From Oscarella lobularis (taxonomy: Eukaryota; Porifera; Homoscleromorpha; Homosclerophorida; Oscarellidae): 64,000 nt of DNA. This document shows, piece after piece, positions 35,589 to 46,773 of this stretch. The first letter of the stretch is position 1. The number at the start of each line of letters is the position of its first letter. The stretch covers positions 186,001 to 250,000 of the forward strand of contig NC_089194.1 in assembly GCF_947507565.1 (NCBI RefSeq), written 5' to 3'. The notes under the pieces are model-generated. The model did no database searches and was not told where the DNA came from. It saw nothing but the letters and a program-made list of their open reading frames with translations. The position numbers were made by a program, and so were the translations under genes.

Positions 35589-36728
35589 ATGGAGAGAGAA
35601 CGAGAGCGTACCGTCGTTTTTATTGGAGAAGCTGGCGCTGGCAAATCGTCGTGTGCCAATTCACTTGCTCGCCAAAAGCTATTTCCGACGGACGAACCAT
35701 ACGCAAAAAACGTCGCTCCGTCGCCGCAGAAACTGCGCGTTAGTCATTGCGGAAAAGAGTACAGAGTTAAAATCGTCGATACAGTGGGGCTTGACGATCC
35801 GGATATAACCACCGAAGAGGCCCTTACCCGACTGAGCCAAGGCATTTGCGAGTGCAAGGAAGGAATCAATGCCATATTCTTTGTTATTGGCAAGCGATTT
35901 ACCAAGTCTCTAGCAGACAGTTTTGAAAAGCTTTGGAGATCTGTTTTCGGCGAGGGCATGCTTCCAGTTACAACAATTTTACGCACAAATTATAAACGCT
36001 TTGACGACCATATGGCTGTGGAAGAAGACAAGGGTGCCCTGAGAAGGCAGGAAGGCCCTCCAAAGAAATTCTTTGCCAAACTAGGTAGTCGAATTCTGTA
36101 CGTTGACAACAATCTAGACAGGCCGCTGTCAATTCAAAAATCAGGTGAAAGAATGCTGGAATATTTAGTAAATGATTGCAAGGAAGTTTTCATTCCACCT
36201 AACGTTGATGACGTGATGAAGAACATTTCCCGTCGTGTCGAAAAGTACCGTGACGCTCAAACCAACGTAAGAAGTAAAATGCGCAGGGAAGAGGAGGCAG
36301 AAAAGACAACTTCAGTTCAGAGTGCTGGCTTTGGTGCTAGAAAACAAAGTTACATATTGAAAGGAGAGTCAAAAAGTGCTGGATGCTATGCTACTGTAGC
36401 AAGGCCAGAGGAACAGGCTCCAGTGAAAACCGTTGATGTGAAGGAAAGCATTTCTGAAGAAGACGTGAAAAAAGTGCTGAGCGTATTGCGGTCTCAAGCC
36501 AAAGAAGAAGGCAACGAGTTCTCCTTGAAAGCATGGATGTCGGCTTCTCTTGAAAAAGGAGAAGAAGCAGTTGACATGAAGATTGTAAATGAATTAGAAA
36601 AAATTTTGAAAAAAGGTAATGAAGGTATGGATAGAGCTGTACAACTATTGGAATCGTTTGACCTAAAAGTTGGGCAATGCGACGAGTGGTTCAAAAACGC
36701 AGCAGAGCAAAACTGCATAGTCATGTAG
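35589..36728 (+). CDS. GIMAP/AIG1-like GTPase with helical C-terminal extension and CaaX box
   Basis: This intronless frame of 379 residues is a tandem paralogue of the gene just upstream. G1 is GEAGAGKSS, G3 is DTVGLDD, then EGINAIFFVIGKRF. G4 is again atypical (ILRTNYKRF), and both share the box VDNN before G5. Unlike its neighbour it has no long coiled coil; after a variable linker it has a predicted helical domain (EEDVKKVLSVLRSQ to VQLLESFDLK). It ends in CIVM, a second independent CaaX box. The ATG at 35589 comes only seven codons before the G1 beta strand, which is short but fits the family. Membrane-anchored GTPase function is inferred from family and motif. Confidence 0.85.
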   Translation: MERERERTVVFIGEAGAGKSSCANSLARQKLFPTDEPYAKNVAPSPQKLRVSHCGKEYRVKIVDTVGLDDPDITTEEALTRLSQGICECKEGINAIFFVIGKRFTKSLADSFEKLWRSVFGEGMLPVTTILRTNYKRFDDHMAVEEDKGALRRQEGPPKKFFAKLGSRILYVDNNLDRPLSIQKSGERMLEYLVNDCKEVFIPPNVDDVMKNISRRVEKYRDAQTNVRSKMRREEEAEKTTSVQSAGFGARKQSYILKGESKSAGCYATVARPEEQAPVKTVDVKESISEEDVKKVLSVLRSQAKEEGNEFSLKAWMSASLEKGEEAVDMKIVNELEKILKKGNEGMDRAVQLLESFDLKVGQCDEWFKNAAEQNCIVM

Positions 36729-37569
36729 TGCATAATAATAATAACAATAGATTAATACTGATTGTAGTTGGTGTATGTGATCAGCCGTGTGATATCATAG
36801 GAATATCATTAGTCTTACCCGACCACTAAACATCCAGCAGCTCAGCATTGTCTATGTAAATGAACGCAGCAGCTCTGCATGGCGTTCTTCATATAAATGA
36901 ACCCAGCCGATCAACGCTCTCTGCAGCAGTGGATGCATGAATATTGATTATCCGAATGACAACAGTCCTTCTCTGGTCGTTTTCTTTGATGGAACTTGCA
37001 AGTATTATAGCGTTCTGACCTTTTCATTGATCTAGGCGACTTTTGTTAGCGCATTAGAGTCACTGTACACGCTTAGGATTGACGTATACAATGCGTTTGC
37101 ATGAGAGTGCTCCTTCGCACAAAACGTGCCGATTGATTCTGACTTCCTTCTTGTCGCTCTGGAAGCCGAAGAGGCAATATGTGAAAAAGAGAACGAGCGT
37201 CTGCTTGCCATTGAAGGAGAAGATCCGAAAAGAGCCGGGGCTCCTATACTGCAAACAGCTATATAGCTAACGGTTTAGATCTATTCTCACAGAATTGAAT
37301 AACTTCTGCACGACTCTGTGTGCCGCGGATAGCTTCGCCGTCGTCTGTCTTCGCTTTGAGAGCTTTCACGGCCGAATCTTCGTCGAGAAAAACGACAAAT
37401 TCGTAACGTTTGGAATGAGAGGAGTGGCTGCATGTACGTCTCTCATGGGAAGAAGAACGACGGCTTTGGAAGCCGATTTGTAGTCAACTGCTTCGGCTTC
37501 TGTAGTACGTGATCTGAGGAGGAAGCAATCCTACCCAGATCAAGCTCCGTCGCTGATTTGAAGCCGTCG

Positions 37570-37735
37570 ATCGACCGAGGATTGTTTCCCTTCGTCGCAC
37601 GCCGTTTAAACGGCAAGCGAAACCGAGTGAGAACGGATTGAATCGCCGAGAACACCAACGATTGCCGCGATGGGAGCGGTTTCAGAAGCGTGATCGAACC
37701 GGTTGAACTCTTTGATATCCCGGATAAATTGACTG
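37570..37735 (-). repeat. TTATCCGGGATAT-family dispersed repeat, copy 3
   Basis: The core, read on the minus strand, is at 37715-37727. It is followed by CCGCTCCCATCGCGGCAATC, TCTCGGCGATTC and GTTCTCACTCGG as in the 31-kb and 62-kb copies. Confidence 0.75.
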
Positions 37736-37902
37736 TGAAGTGGTGTTCACCAAAATTCATTTGCTTTTTACCCCGCCTCAGAGGATTCCGTCAGTTCAAC
37801 AGTATAAAAAACCCTGTCCTCGTATATTCGACGTTATGGAGGTGCAACGAGTAGTGTCGAATAAGAAATTCAAAACTTCGGTCCTCTCACAACGTATTTA
37901 GT

Positions 37903-38110
37903 ATGGAAAAGTTTGCCTTCATTTGACACGTGACGCTGAAATGACAAGATATTGATTTCAGCTGTAGCAGACACAGAAGCTCCTAATTGGCAATCACTAG
38001 TCATATGAGTTTTAATTCAGCCGCTCAGAATGGAAAAGGAGAAGTGACGAAAGTTTTATTTGAAAATAGATGTTATATCGATTCAGAGAGCTACGTAAGT
38101 AAAACGAATA
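37903..38110 (+). pseudogene. Decayed duplicate ankyrin exon upstream of the ankyrin kinase
   Basis: CCTTCATTTGACACGTGACGC and what follows match the ankyrin exon at 38608-38697 closely, but the reading frame meets TGA after the shared AEM region. A second ankyrin-like piece (AAQNGKGEVTKVLFEN) follows with a good donor. I infer tandem exon duplication with decay. Confidence 0.5.
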
Positions 38111-38364
38111 AGTGTTGTTACTATGCTTCTAGTCAGATGAACCATTGGCATTTTCGATTGGCAGGATCATTTGGAAATTGCTTAACGACTCATTATATTG
38201 GGAAAATACCTTCTTTCCGGGTTCGTGAGAAAGTGCAATGAGATAGTTTGCTTTGATGACCAAGCAGTTCCCATCTGCACGGATCTTGGCCGCGTTGTAC
38301 GGGTATTGCAGTCCTTTGCACTTCGGTAGTGGTAATACAGATCGTTATTCCGTTCTTTCTCGCA

Positions 38365-41264
38365 ATGGGGAACAGCGTTCAATGTTGTTACGATCTCTCC
38401 AATATCGTCTTTCTTTCTGACTCACACTTTTGGTTTGTTTCCCACTAGCATTTCTACTGGCTGTTGAGAAGGGAGACAAAGAAACAGTGTCGTTGTATGT
38501 TCAACGTTATCCGGATAAGTGGAAGACAGCGACAAATGAGGTGGGAACGCCTTAGTAGCGCCTAGTTAAAATCTAAAGAAGATGATTATTTTTCTGCGTG
38601 GCATCACAGTTAGAAAAAAGTTGCCTTCATTTAGCACGTGACGCTGAAATGGCAAAGTATTTAATTTTCGCAGGAGCAGAGTTAGAAGCTCGTGATAAAG
38701 TACTAGCAATTAATATAGACATAACCTATCATAACAAATATATTTTAACATATCGAATAATAGGGTGGAAGAACCCCATTTCTTGGAACTATTGAAAAAG
38801 GAAACAAAGAGTTGATGGAAGTTTTCATTGAGAATAGTTGCGACATCCATGCAAAAAGCCAGGTAAACACAGCTGCCAAAGAGGAATGGACGTAGGTTAC
38901 GGATGCGCTTCTAGTTTGGAGACGCATTGACTGATGCAAGTTGTCATGGCCATTTGGCCATTGTAAAACGGCTCGTTCAATTGGGATTTCATGTCAACAA
39001 TAATGCCCTTCAACATGCATGTTGGAAAAATGAAATTGAGATTGCAGAATATTTGCTTTCAGTTGGAGCAGACATTGAAGCTCTCAATAACGTGCAGATA
39101 TAGTTTGGAGACATTAAAAGCCTAAATGTTTTTGTAGTGGGGAAGAACGCCGTTTCTAGAAGCCATTAACTGGGGTAATGAGAAAATAATGAATTTTCTA
39201 ATTCGGAAAGGATGCAACATTTATGCAAGAGACGTAGTGAGATACACTGTACTGCTTGGCCGTATATATAAATTTGCTCCAATTGTGACGTATGTAGAAC
39301 AAAAGAGGAGCCATTGAAATTGCTGACTCTCGAAATCGCTCTACCTTGAAGGCGAAACTCATAACCATTTTTCGCGAGAAAGCGGAAAGTGTTGGACAAG
39401 GTATTTTTTGCATTGGTTGTATTTGAACAAGCTGTTGTAGGCTGGGCGGTCTACGGATAAAAGAGCCAAGGTGAATGAAACAAAACAAGAGGTGTGTCAT
39501 TTGAGGCTTATTAGAAAACTATAGCCTAGTTCACAGATGTTGGCTAGCGTAAAGTCAGGGTTGTTGACGTCACAATGCTTCTCTAGGCCGTTTCTACAAA
39601 GTAAAAGCATTGAACGCTGACGCTACGTTCGCCCAGCGTCGTCATTGTGAACAAGGCTTTAGGAGAGGGGGGAGGTAAAAGGAATACAGACCTTTGTGAA
39701 ACCTATTCCATAGGGTGAAAAGAGGACTCTTGCAGAAAATGCTCCTTCTACTTTCAAAGTCAGTGCCATCTTCATTTTAGAATACCGTACCAGTTCTTTT
39801 TATGTGAATAGACTGGAGGAAACGAAATCGCTTCTTTCTTTGAAGAAGAGAGTTTAGACGAGTCGGAACTGGTGTGTAATTACAGGTAATAACGAGAAGA
39901 TACCTTGAAAAATGGCTTGCTGTTTACCAGCCTTTCTGTGGGCTGCAAACTCTACCTGAAAATGCTGAAATTGAGAGGAAGTCAAATGCAATTCTTACAA
40001 GAGATCTCCACGCTTCCCAACAGGTGCTAGGGAAAGTTGTAAGAAGCTACCTAATTGAGGTATTCAACTATAGCTTACTGGTGAACTTCATTGTCAACTT
40101 GATGCGGCAAGAGAAGAGAGAGACGCTGCGCGCTCAAAAGTAATAGCTATAGAACAAGAGAAAAATGCAATTGTTTCCGACAAAGCTCAAACAGAAGTTG
40201 ATCTTGGTAGAGTTAAGCAAATGTACAGCATGAATTGAAGGAATCTGTTCATTTTTAATTTTAGAGAGGATGACGGAACGTTGCGTTCAATTGGAGCAGG
40301 AACGCAACGAAGCAAGACTCGTTGCGGAAGAAGAGAAAAGAAACTCGAGAAAATACAAAGACGCGTGGCGAATTTCCTCTACAGACATTGAAATAGGTGA
40401 CGTCAAGCTTGGCGGGGGATCATATGGCGGTAAGTACGCACTACGACCTAATGAAGAAAATCATTATATCTAATGCTAGATGTTCGTATTGGTCGATGGC
40501 GGGGCTGCAATGTAGCGGTCAAAACATTCTACGATTTCCTTCGAGTCGACGTTTATCTGCGCCGATTGGAACAGGAAATCTCAATCTGTAGCCAAGTTCA
40601 TCATCCCAACGTCGTATGTTTGCTAGGCGCCATTACACAAGACGACATCCCTCTGAGAATAGTCACGGAGCTTCTCGAAGCATCTCTCTATGATGTCATT
40701 GTCGCTGCTGATGGATCTCTCTCTCTCAGAGAGCAAGTCGACGTTGCTGTTGGTTGCTCATCTGGAGTCTTCTATCTCCATAGTCTCGATATTCTTCACG
40801 GAGATATTCGATCGACTAATGTCGTCTTGACGTCACTAATGGAAGCAAAAATTTGCGATTTAGGCGCGGCTCGCTTTGCCGACGCGTCCAGTCTATCTGC
40901 TGGGCCATTGAGTCCTGAGTACGTCGCCCCGGAAAGACTTCACGTGGGTCAGCACAACACTAAGACGGCTGACATCTATAGCCTCGGCGTGACGTTCATT
41001 GAACTGATGACGGGAGAGCAGCCAGCCGCAACAAAGAGAATGGCTCAAGGAACGAGTGTTCGTCATTTTCTCATGAAGCGCCTCTGCCTAGGAATGGTCG
41101 ATCTGAACTATTCCAAGAGGCCTTCTGCGAGGGAATGCCTATTCAGGCTTGAAACTCTTCAGATAAACGACGACGATTACAAAAGTTGCCCAGCGAAGAG
41201 AATGGTTAAAGGTAAGATGCACGGAGAGGAGCGCGTGGATCTTGTCAGCGAGCCGTGGTGCTAA
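38365..41264 (+). CDS. Ankyrin-repeat protein kinase (TKL-like)
   Basis: Short exons near 38450-38540, 38602-38697, 38763-38862, 38922-39098 and 39137-39230 each encode about one ankyrin repeat (LLAVEKGDKETV, SCLHLARDAEMAKYLI, GGRTPFLGTIEKGNKELM). After less clear exons, a coiled-coil linker (QLEQERNEARLVAEEEK) leads into the kinase at 40348-41264. The kinase has GGGSYG, an AVK lysine, HGDIRSTN in place of HRD...N, CDLGAAR in place of DFG, and SPEYVAPE. Catalytic Asp and Asn remain, so activity is possible. Ankyrin plus TKL kinase is a recurrent sponge and plant-like layout; the role may be intracellular sensing, which is inference. The start is tentative: ATG at 38365 encodes MGNSVQCC, suggestive of N-terminal acylation, but the first donor is unclear. 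Confidence 0.6.
39523..39659. mobile_element. Small foldback element with terminal inverted repeats
   Basis: AGCCTAGTTCACA at the left end pairs with TGTGAACAAGGCT at the right end with one mismatch, enclosing about 110 bp. It lies in an intron or spacer of the ankyrin-kinase gene between the ankyrin and linker exons. Size and symmetry fit a MITE. Confidence 0.55.
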
Positions 41265-42272
41265 GATTTGTGTTTCATTTGATCTATAAATTTCTTTTGC
41301 TCGCGAATTTCTGACCTTGCGTTCGGTACGATATTCTAGACTACTCGATCTTTGCTATGCGCACAAAAATCTGTGCTCGAATTGATAGTCCGCTGAGAGC
41401 TTAGCTCGGAGTATCTTCTGTGTAGATGATACGGGAGATATATCTGTGAAAGGACCATTATTTGCCTCTTGGAGCATTTGCTGCCCCCTCTCGCAGTCCA
41501 AGTGGCGAGAAAATTAGAGTAAGCATTCATTCGCTTGCCTCGAAACTCAGCGATTGCCACGATGAAAGAGGATTTGAACGAGATACGAACTCAATAGGAA
41601 GAGCCTGTAATATCCCGGATAAAACAAAGGCAGCAAGAAAGAAATCGAATTCACCGGCTGGTCGATTGCTCTTATACCATCGTAGAGAAGCGAATCTTGA
41701 CCTTCAGTCGAGAAACGTTCGGTAACATCCGAAAAACGCCATTTGCGGCGGTATTTGTTCCAAGACGAGACTCGCGCGACGAACACAATGGTTTTGGGGC
41801 ACGAGAAACTCCGTCCAAGCGTCTATTTAGTGCGGTTCAGTACTCTAGAGGCTGACATGAGGTTCAGAGCTTGCATTTAGGCTATTGTACATTCCAGCCA
41901 GATGGACATGCTGAAGTCGATCATGTAGTCAATTATGTAGTTTCTCTCGTACGGGCATTTCTGTTGAGAGATACATAGATATAAGACTTTGAAAGACGTT
42001 TGGATACAGAGGTTTAAAGAAAATACGAAGAGGTTCAACGCGGAACACACAGTAAAATATCTGTACCGTAACTAAAGTAGGTGTTCGCCAGTGGTTGTCC
42101 ATCAACGCACACAAAACAGTTTTTATGTGACGTCACAATTTTTGTTTAACAACGCCGAACAACTGGCAACTGGCAACATACACACGACTAAAACAAACAT
42201 GCCTCATACGGACCCAACAACTGCGCTAAAAATTACCTGCTACTTAATTCAATCAAATGCTCTTCGTCAACT
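41265..42272. other. Convergent intergenic spacer with a repeat
   Basis: The spacer lies between the + ankyrin kinase and the - TOP2-like gene. It holds TTATCCGGGATAT-family copy 4 on the minus strand. No further gene is apparent. Confidence 0.55.
41455..41627 (-). repeat. TTATCCGGGATAT-family dispersed repeat, copy 4
   Basis: The core is at 41610-41622 on the minus strand. Its far end (CCAAGAGGCAAATAATGG on the minus strand) resembles the end of copy 1 at 12.8 kb, so these two may form a subfamily. Confidence 0.7.
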
Positions 42273-45200
42273 TCAAAATCGCTCTTCTCTTTTATCCGCT
42301 GAGCGCAGGGAACGCTTTTTCTCCGATAAGCGCAGGAAGCGCTTTTTCTCCGATAAGCGCAGGGAACGCTTCGAGGCAGGTAAAACTACCACCGAAGCGC
42401 TAGAAGAAGACGTTTTCTTTTTCGGTGGTCCAGCGTCGTCGTTGTCAGCGAAATTTCTTTCTGAAGAACGTTCATGTGGTCTTTTTGCTCGTTCCTTGAC
42501 CTTTGACATCAAGTCTTCCCTCAGGTAAAATTCGAACTCTGAACAATTACCTTCTTTGGGACTCTCGCTTTCGGTGCCATCGATGCGTTGCCTTTATCGT
42601 TCTGCTCCACCTTCTTTGAAACGAAACGTCAAAGAATGAAACTATGCCGTTTATTTCATGTAGCTACCTCCAGTTGATCTAAAACTATCTTCAAATCGTC
42701 TTTCCACATAGTTTTCGGAGACTTTAGTCTTACGACTCGCAGCTCAGACATCTAATAACAGATGCCTGACTAATAATAACATAAATATGCACGAGAAACC
42801 TGTGACCTGATCCCAAAGATCCATTACTGTATTGCCCCTTAGGTCACCTTACCTTGGAATCTCTCTTTGCGAGAAGCTGGTCTCTCTCTTCTTTCGCCAA
42901 CGACAAGCGGAGCAGATAGTTGAAGTTGGGTCCAGTTGTATCGACTTCGTCTCTCGAGTCGCCTCCTGACGCAATAGCGGCGCGAAACGACGGGTTCGCC
43001 TCTCTCCAGGCCCTGATAGGATCGGAGGCGTAGCCTCGTCGACTCAGCAAAGCAACTATCTCCTTTTTCGTAATATTTTCTACAGAAATTTGTTAACACT
43101 CGGTAAATCTGCCATCAGTTATTTTCCGTACCAACGATGAATTTACCGTCGCACTTCTCGTCGATAAATTTCGCCTGGTTTGTTAGCTTGTCGATTTCGG
43201 CCTTTAGCTGCCCTTCAAGCAACCTCTTTCTTAATGCATATCGCTCCAGACGCAAATCAAAGAACTCTTTTAGAATTTCGATTTCATTTGCATACTTCTT
43301 CAAACAGCCATGACAATCAAACAAAACCTAAAAATAATCTATATGATTTATAGATCTTCAATAAAGAATTGAATCTCACGAGATTGTTTGTCGCTAGTGT
43401 CGACTCCAACATGAACTTCTTGTGAAACCCCTCCTTCTCACAGACATCCATTCTCGCTTTCGTCAGAGTGACGACAAAACGAACAGTCGTATCCGTAAAA
43501 AACGCAGTATAATCACTTTAATAAAGAAATCATATAATAAGAGAGTATTGTTGATCTCTTCCTCTGGCTCACCTAATCAAGTTTTTAATAGTCCTGGACT
43601 CGAGCACATCCCTCATGTAAGTCTCCGTCCACGTTCCAACAGGAAGTTCCGTAATTTCCAAATGCGTGTCGTCAAGTCGAGTGACGGTTCCAAAAGTCGT
43701 GAAAGTGTGCTCGTCGACTTGACGAATCTTGCCAGTGAATCCTTTATAAGACGGCACCATGGGAATCGGCTCAGCGCCGTCGAGCATACGCTGAAGATTA
43801 GCGACAATTTCGCGAGCGTCGTAATTGGGAACAAAGCTACTGAATTCCGTTCCGATGCCCTCTGCTCCGTTCACGAGAACCATGGGAAGAATTGGGCAAA
43901 GCCATTCGGGTTCCACGAGCCTATCGTCGTCGCAAAGACGAGTTAGGCCCGGCTCGTCGAGAGGAGATATGATGAGACGGGCGAGCGAGCTGAGCGCAGT
44001 GAAAAGGCATCTCGGACTGGCTGCGTCTTTGCCACCGCGAAGACGCGTACCAAATTGACCGATCGGCTCGAGGAGATTAATGTTGTTTGCGCCGACGAAG
44101 TTCTGAGCAAGACCATTACAAGTTGTAATCGTTTTCTTGAGACAAGTCTGAGAAAAAGCAAGGAAAAGTAGAAAAGAGCTTACTTTCGCGTAACTATAAG
44201 AGGAGAGATCAGCCGCGATACCAGCCAAATCAACTACATTGATTACTGCGCCATTCAGTTTGCTACACGTGACAACAACTCTTCTCTGAGCAGGCGTTAG
44301 TCCTGTTACAGAAAACAGGACACCATCAACTTGCAACGTCTTGCAACGTCTTTACGATGATTGAGAACTCACCGTCGACTAACGAAGGAATCGATCTGTC
44401 ATTAAAAGCGTTCGCAAACTGCGCGAGCTCTTCGTTTACAAAATTGCTGAAAGTCAATTGGTCGCTACCGCCTGCAAACGACTAAAAACAATCTATCGCT
44501 AAGATGCAACACTTCCCTCATGTGCTTGATCTACCTCGCTCTTTCCCGCCTGACGTCTTTGCTTCCGTTGAGCCAGCCAGTCATTAAGCCAACGTTTTCG
44601 CCAGGCTGCGTGACCCTGAGCAAAAGCCTAGAAAGCAGCTACGGTAGTATATAACTTTCGACTCATAACTATCAAAGAATTTACCAGTGTTATTGCTGCA
44701 TCGTCACTTGACCCAGAGTACTTGAATAGAACACGATGTTTCTCCAAGTCTTGAAAGTATTCTTTGGCCTCATTCGCCGTGCTAGTTCCCAATCCTCTGT
44801 AGAACTGGACTCGCCAAGATGATGAGTCAAGGGTCTTCTCTTCCCACTCATCAAACTCTGAAATCGAATAGAAAGCCTTCTTATGACGCCCCTTGAAGAC
44901 CTAAAGATTATTATAGCATGAATATTTATTTATTGTCAGTACTGCACTTTGACTCTTGGGGTGATGAATTGCTCGAGGAAAGGAAGTCGAAGCAGAAGAG
45001 GCCACTTGTGATGAAGAAATCTGATGAGAAGTCCTTTCATGTTCGTTCCATCTTCATCGTGATCAGTCATTATCATAAGACGACCGTAACGAAGCGCTTT
45101 CAGATCATCAACAGAACTGTAATCTTTGCCGTACTCGAGACCGACGATCCGGACGATCTTCTTGATCTCAGCATCGTCCTCAATCTAGAAACATAAATTG

Positions 45201-45420
45201 AAATATTCATATACTTAAATAATTATTTGACCTGCTCGTTAGTTGCTTCTAAAACGTTGAGCATTTTTCTTCTAAGATGATAGACGCCGAAATGATTGCG
45301 ACCGACGACGCTGAGTCCACTGACGGCCAACGTTTTGCCTGAATCTCTATCCGTTAGAATCAGAGTGCAGTTTTCCGACTCCTCTCCTCCAGCAAAATTA
45401 GCGTCATTCAGCTTTGCCAT
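42273..45420 (-). CDS. DNA topoisomerase II-like protein lacking ATPase domain and catalytic tyrosine
   Basis: The gene starts at the ATG at 45420, directly at the TOPRIM domain (MAKLNDANFAGGEE); no GHKL ATPase exons are visible upstream. TOPRIM has TLILTDRDSGKTLAVSGL where active enzymes have EGDSAKS, so the catalytic Glu is Asp, while the metal-binding DHDEDG is kept. The breakage-reunion domain is long and well aligned (PIGQFGTRL, GGKDAASPR, EPEWLCPI, NGAEGIGTEF), but the active-site tyrosine after SPR is Cys (TGC). The coiled-coil gate (CLKKYANEIEILKEFF) and later exons (KSPKTMWKDDL) follow. The basic tail ends with 27-nt tandem repeats encoding LRLSEKKR. It probably binds DNA but cannot cleave it by the normal chemistry. 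It may be a regulatory paralogue or a decaying copy; about ten introns and open exons argue against a processed pseudogene. Confidence 0.75.
42302..42376. repeat. 27-nt tandem repeats in the TOP2-like C-terminal exon
   Basis: A unit with CGCAGG, AACGC or AAGCGC, and TTTTTCTCCGATAAG occurs about 2.5-3 times. On the minus strand it encodes a repeated basic LRLSEKKRxx motif. It expands the charged tail in frame. Confidence 0.8.
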
Positions 45421-45589
45421 AGAGCAACGTTACCCCAACGTTGATCTTTGTTAAAATATATTTTGATTTACCCGTGATTTGAATTCTGGCAATTGAACTA
45501 TTAATTAAATATTTGATGTTACAGTACATGTAGTCTTTACCTTTTTCCATAGACCCGATGTACGTATCGGGTCGTAGAGGAATCCTGTC

Positions 45590-45860
45590 GTCCCTCTGAG
45601 CCTAAAGGGAGCCCCCGGTCAAATCGATCTCTCGAAATCGCAGGAAAGAAACATGTGAACGATTTCCAGCGAAAGGAAGGGCGAGAGAGATAAGCATAGG
45701 AGCGTTTTTCAGGAGGGGCATGTGGTCGAAGGAAGAAAGTGTGATATTCGCGATCCCAATACCTGAAAAGCATTCTCCATTGCAGCGAGAGCTATGAAAA
45801 GCAAGCGCGATGCTCTCTATTGCGCTGCCTTCGCAAATATTTGCCACGTCGCAGCTGCGT
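45590..45860 (-). repeat. Repeat shared with the 3' flank of the first PARP14-like gene
   Basis: This is the counterpart of 5820-6080, in inverted orientation, and is also downstream of a PARP14-like gene. It marks the outer part of the inverted duplication. Confidence 0.6.
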
Positions 45861-46219
45861 AATTTTAAGTCTCCCGGATGTACCCGGATCAACTTCGCTC
45901 TTCGAGCGAGATCTCTACGAAAATTGTTTTGCCGACCACGCCCACATTGGTACTTTTCTCTTACATTTGAACAGCTACACAGATTCATTATTCAAATATA
46001 ATGGTCTTCTAAAATGAACCTTAGTTTCATTTTTCTCGCGCAAATCTGCAAAAAATTCATTAGTTGAACTTTTTGCAAATTTTACGAGATGTTTTCATAA
46101 GAGCGTTGCCCTGCAACCGGTCAGCAAGCACGATGAGGTGTTTAATTAGCTTCAATTGGAAATCTCCTCTCCCTAACCATAACCCTGATCCTAACTGTCT
46201 TCCCACGCACAAAAGCGTA

Positions 46220-46564
46220 AATTGCAAGAACACTATAAAAAACCATTTAGTGACGCAGGCTCTGCATCAGACTGTTGTGGCTCCACAAAGCGAAATTGAA
46301 CAAATAAACAAAAAAGTAAAGAGGGAAAAATCTAAAAATGAGCAGACACGTCGTGGAAACTGCCACACTCTACGCAAACAGCTAAAGCCAAAGTTAAATT
46401 TGCGGACAAAGTTTGTTTAGCGGCATTTCGCAATCCGCCGCCTTTTCGTCTTTCAGTTTATAGCGGCCTACATTTTTACTTTACTAGCCTTTAACAAGAC
46501 CTTCGCTCTATGCTATCACCTGCACCGCAGACGACCGGCTTCAGTTCATTGCAGAGTACGGCGG
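46220..46564. repeat. Partial copy of the 3' end of the complement-like gene
   Basis: 46220-46447 matches 52576-52799 at well over 90% by eye, including the last codons of the C3-like gene (CPQIW region). 46466-46564 then matches about 53367-53474. The roughly 550 bp between these blocks in the original, holding the C345C exon, are missing here. It is a duplicated and internally deleted fragment. Confidence 0.85.
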
Positions 46565-46773
46565 TGTTCTTAGACTCTTATCTTTACCTTTTTATAATAT
46601 TCTGCTAAATTTTAAGATATTTTGTATCCTGGTATTTTTAAGCATAATTTTCGTAAATTCATTGCGATCAAAAAACTGTAAACGTTTCTATTACGATGTC
46701 ACTGCAAGTAAATCCAGCAAGAATACATTATACATAGAGGAAGAAACATAATTTTCTATCAGAATTATAGCAC

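Larger units (their letters stand above)
36729..38364. other. Intergenic with a possible small gene and repeats
   Basis: On + a frame near 37120-37258 (FAQNVPIDSDFLL, then EAEEAICEKENERLL) and another at 37295-37483 (CTTLCAADSFAVVCLRFE) look coding-like and might be two exons of one small unknown gene, but no clean donor joins them. A TTATCCGGG repeat (minus) sits at about 37570-37735, and a decayed ankyrin exon at 37903-38110. Confidence 0.35.
45421..46773. other. Spacer between the TOP2-like gene and the PARP14-like relic, holding two repeats
   Basis: It contains the downstream repeat shared with the other PARP14-like locus and a partial copy of the 3' end of the complement-like gene. A 128-residue frame at 45988-45602 overlaps the shared repeat; the other copy is not open in the same frame, so I do not call it a gene. 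Confidence 0.5.

Noticed and set aside
42091-42528. 145-residue open frame on + with repeated arginine/lysine blocks
   Set aside because: It is the mirror of the basic C-terminal exon of the TOP2-like gene; the 27-nt repeats keep both strands open.
43422-43946. 174-residue open frame on +
   Set aside because: It is antisense to the TOP2-like breakage-reunion exon, which has unmistakable family motifs on the minus strand.
45602-45988. 128-residue open frame on minus next to the PARP14-like relic
   Set aside because: It overlaps a repeat whose other copy (5820-6080) is not open in the same frame.
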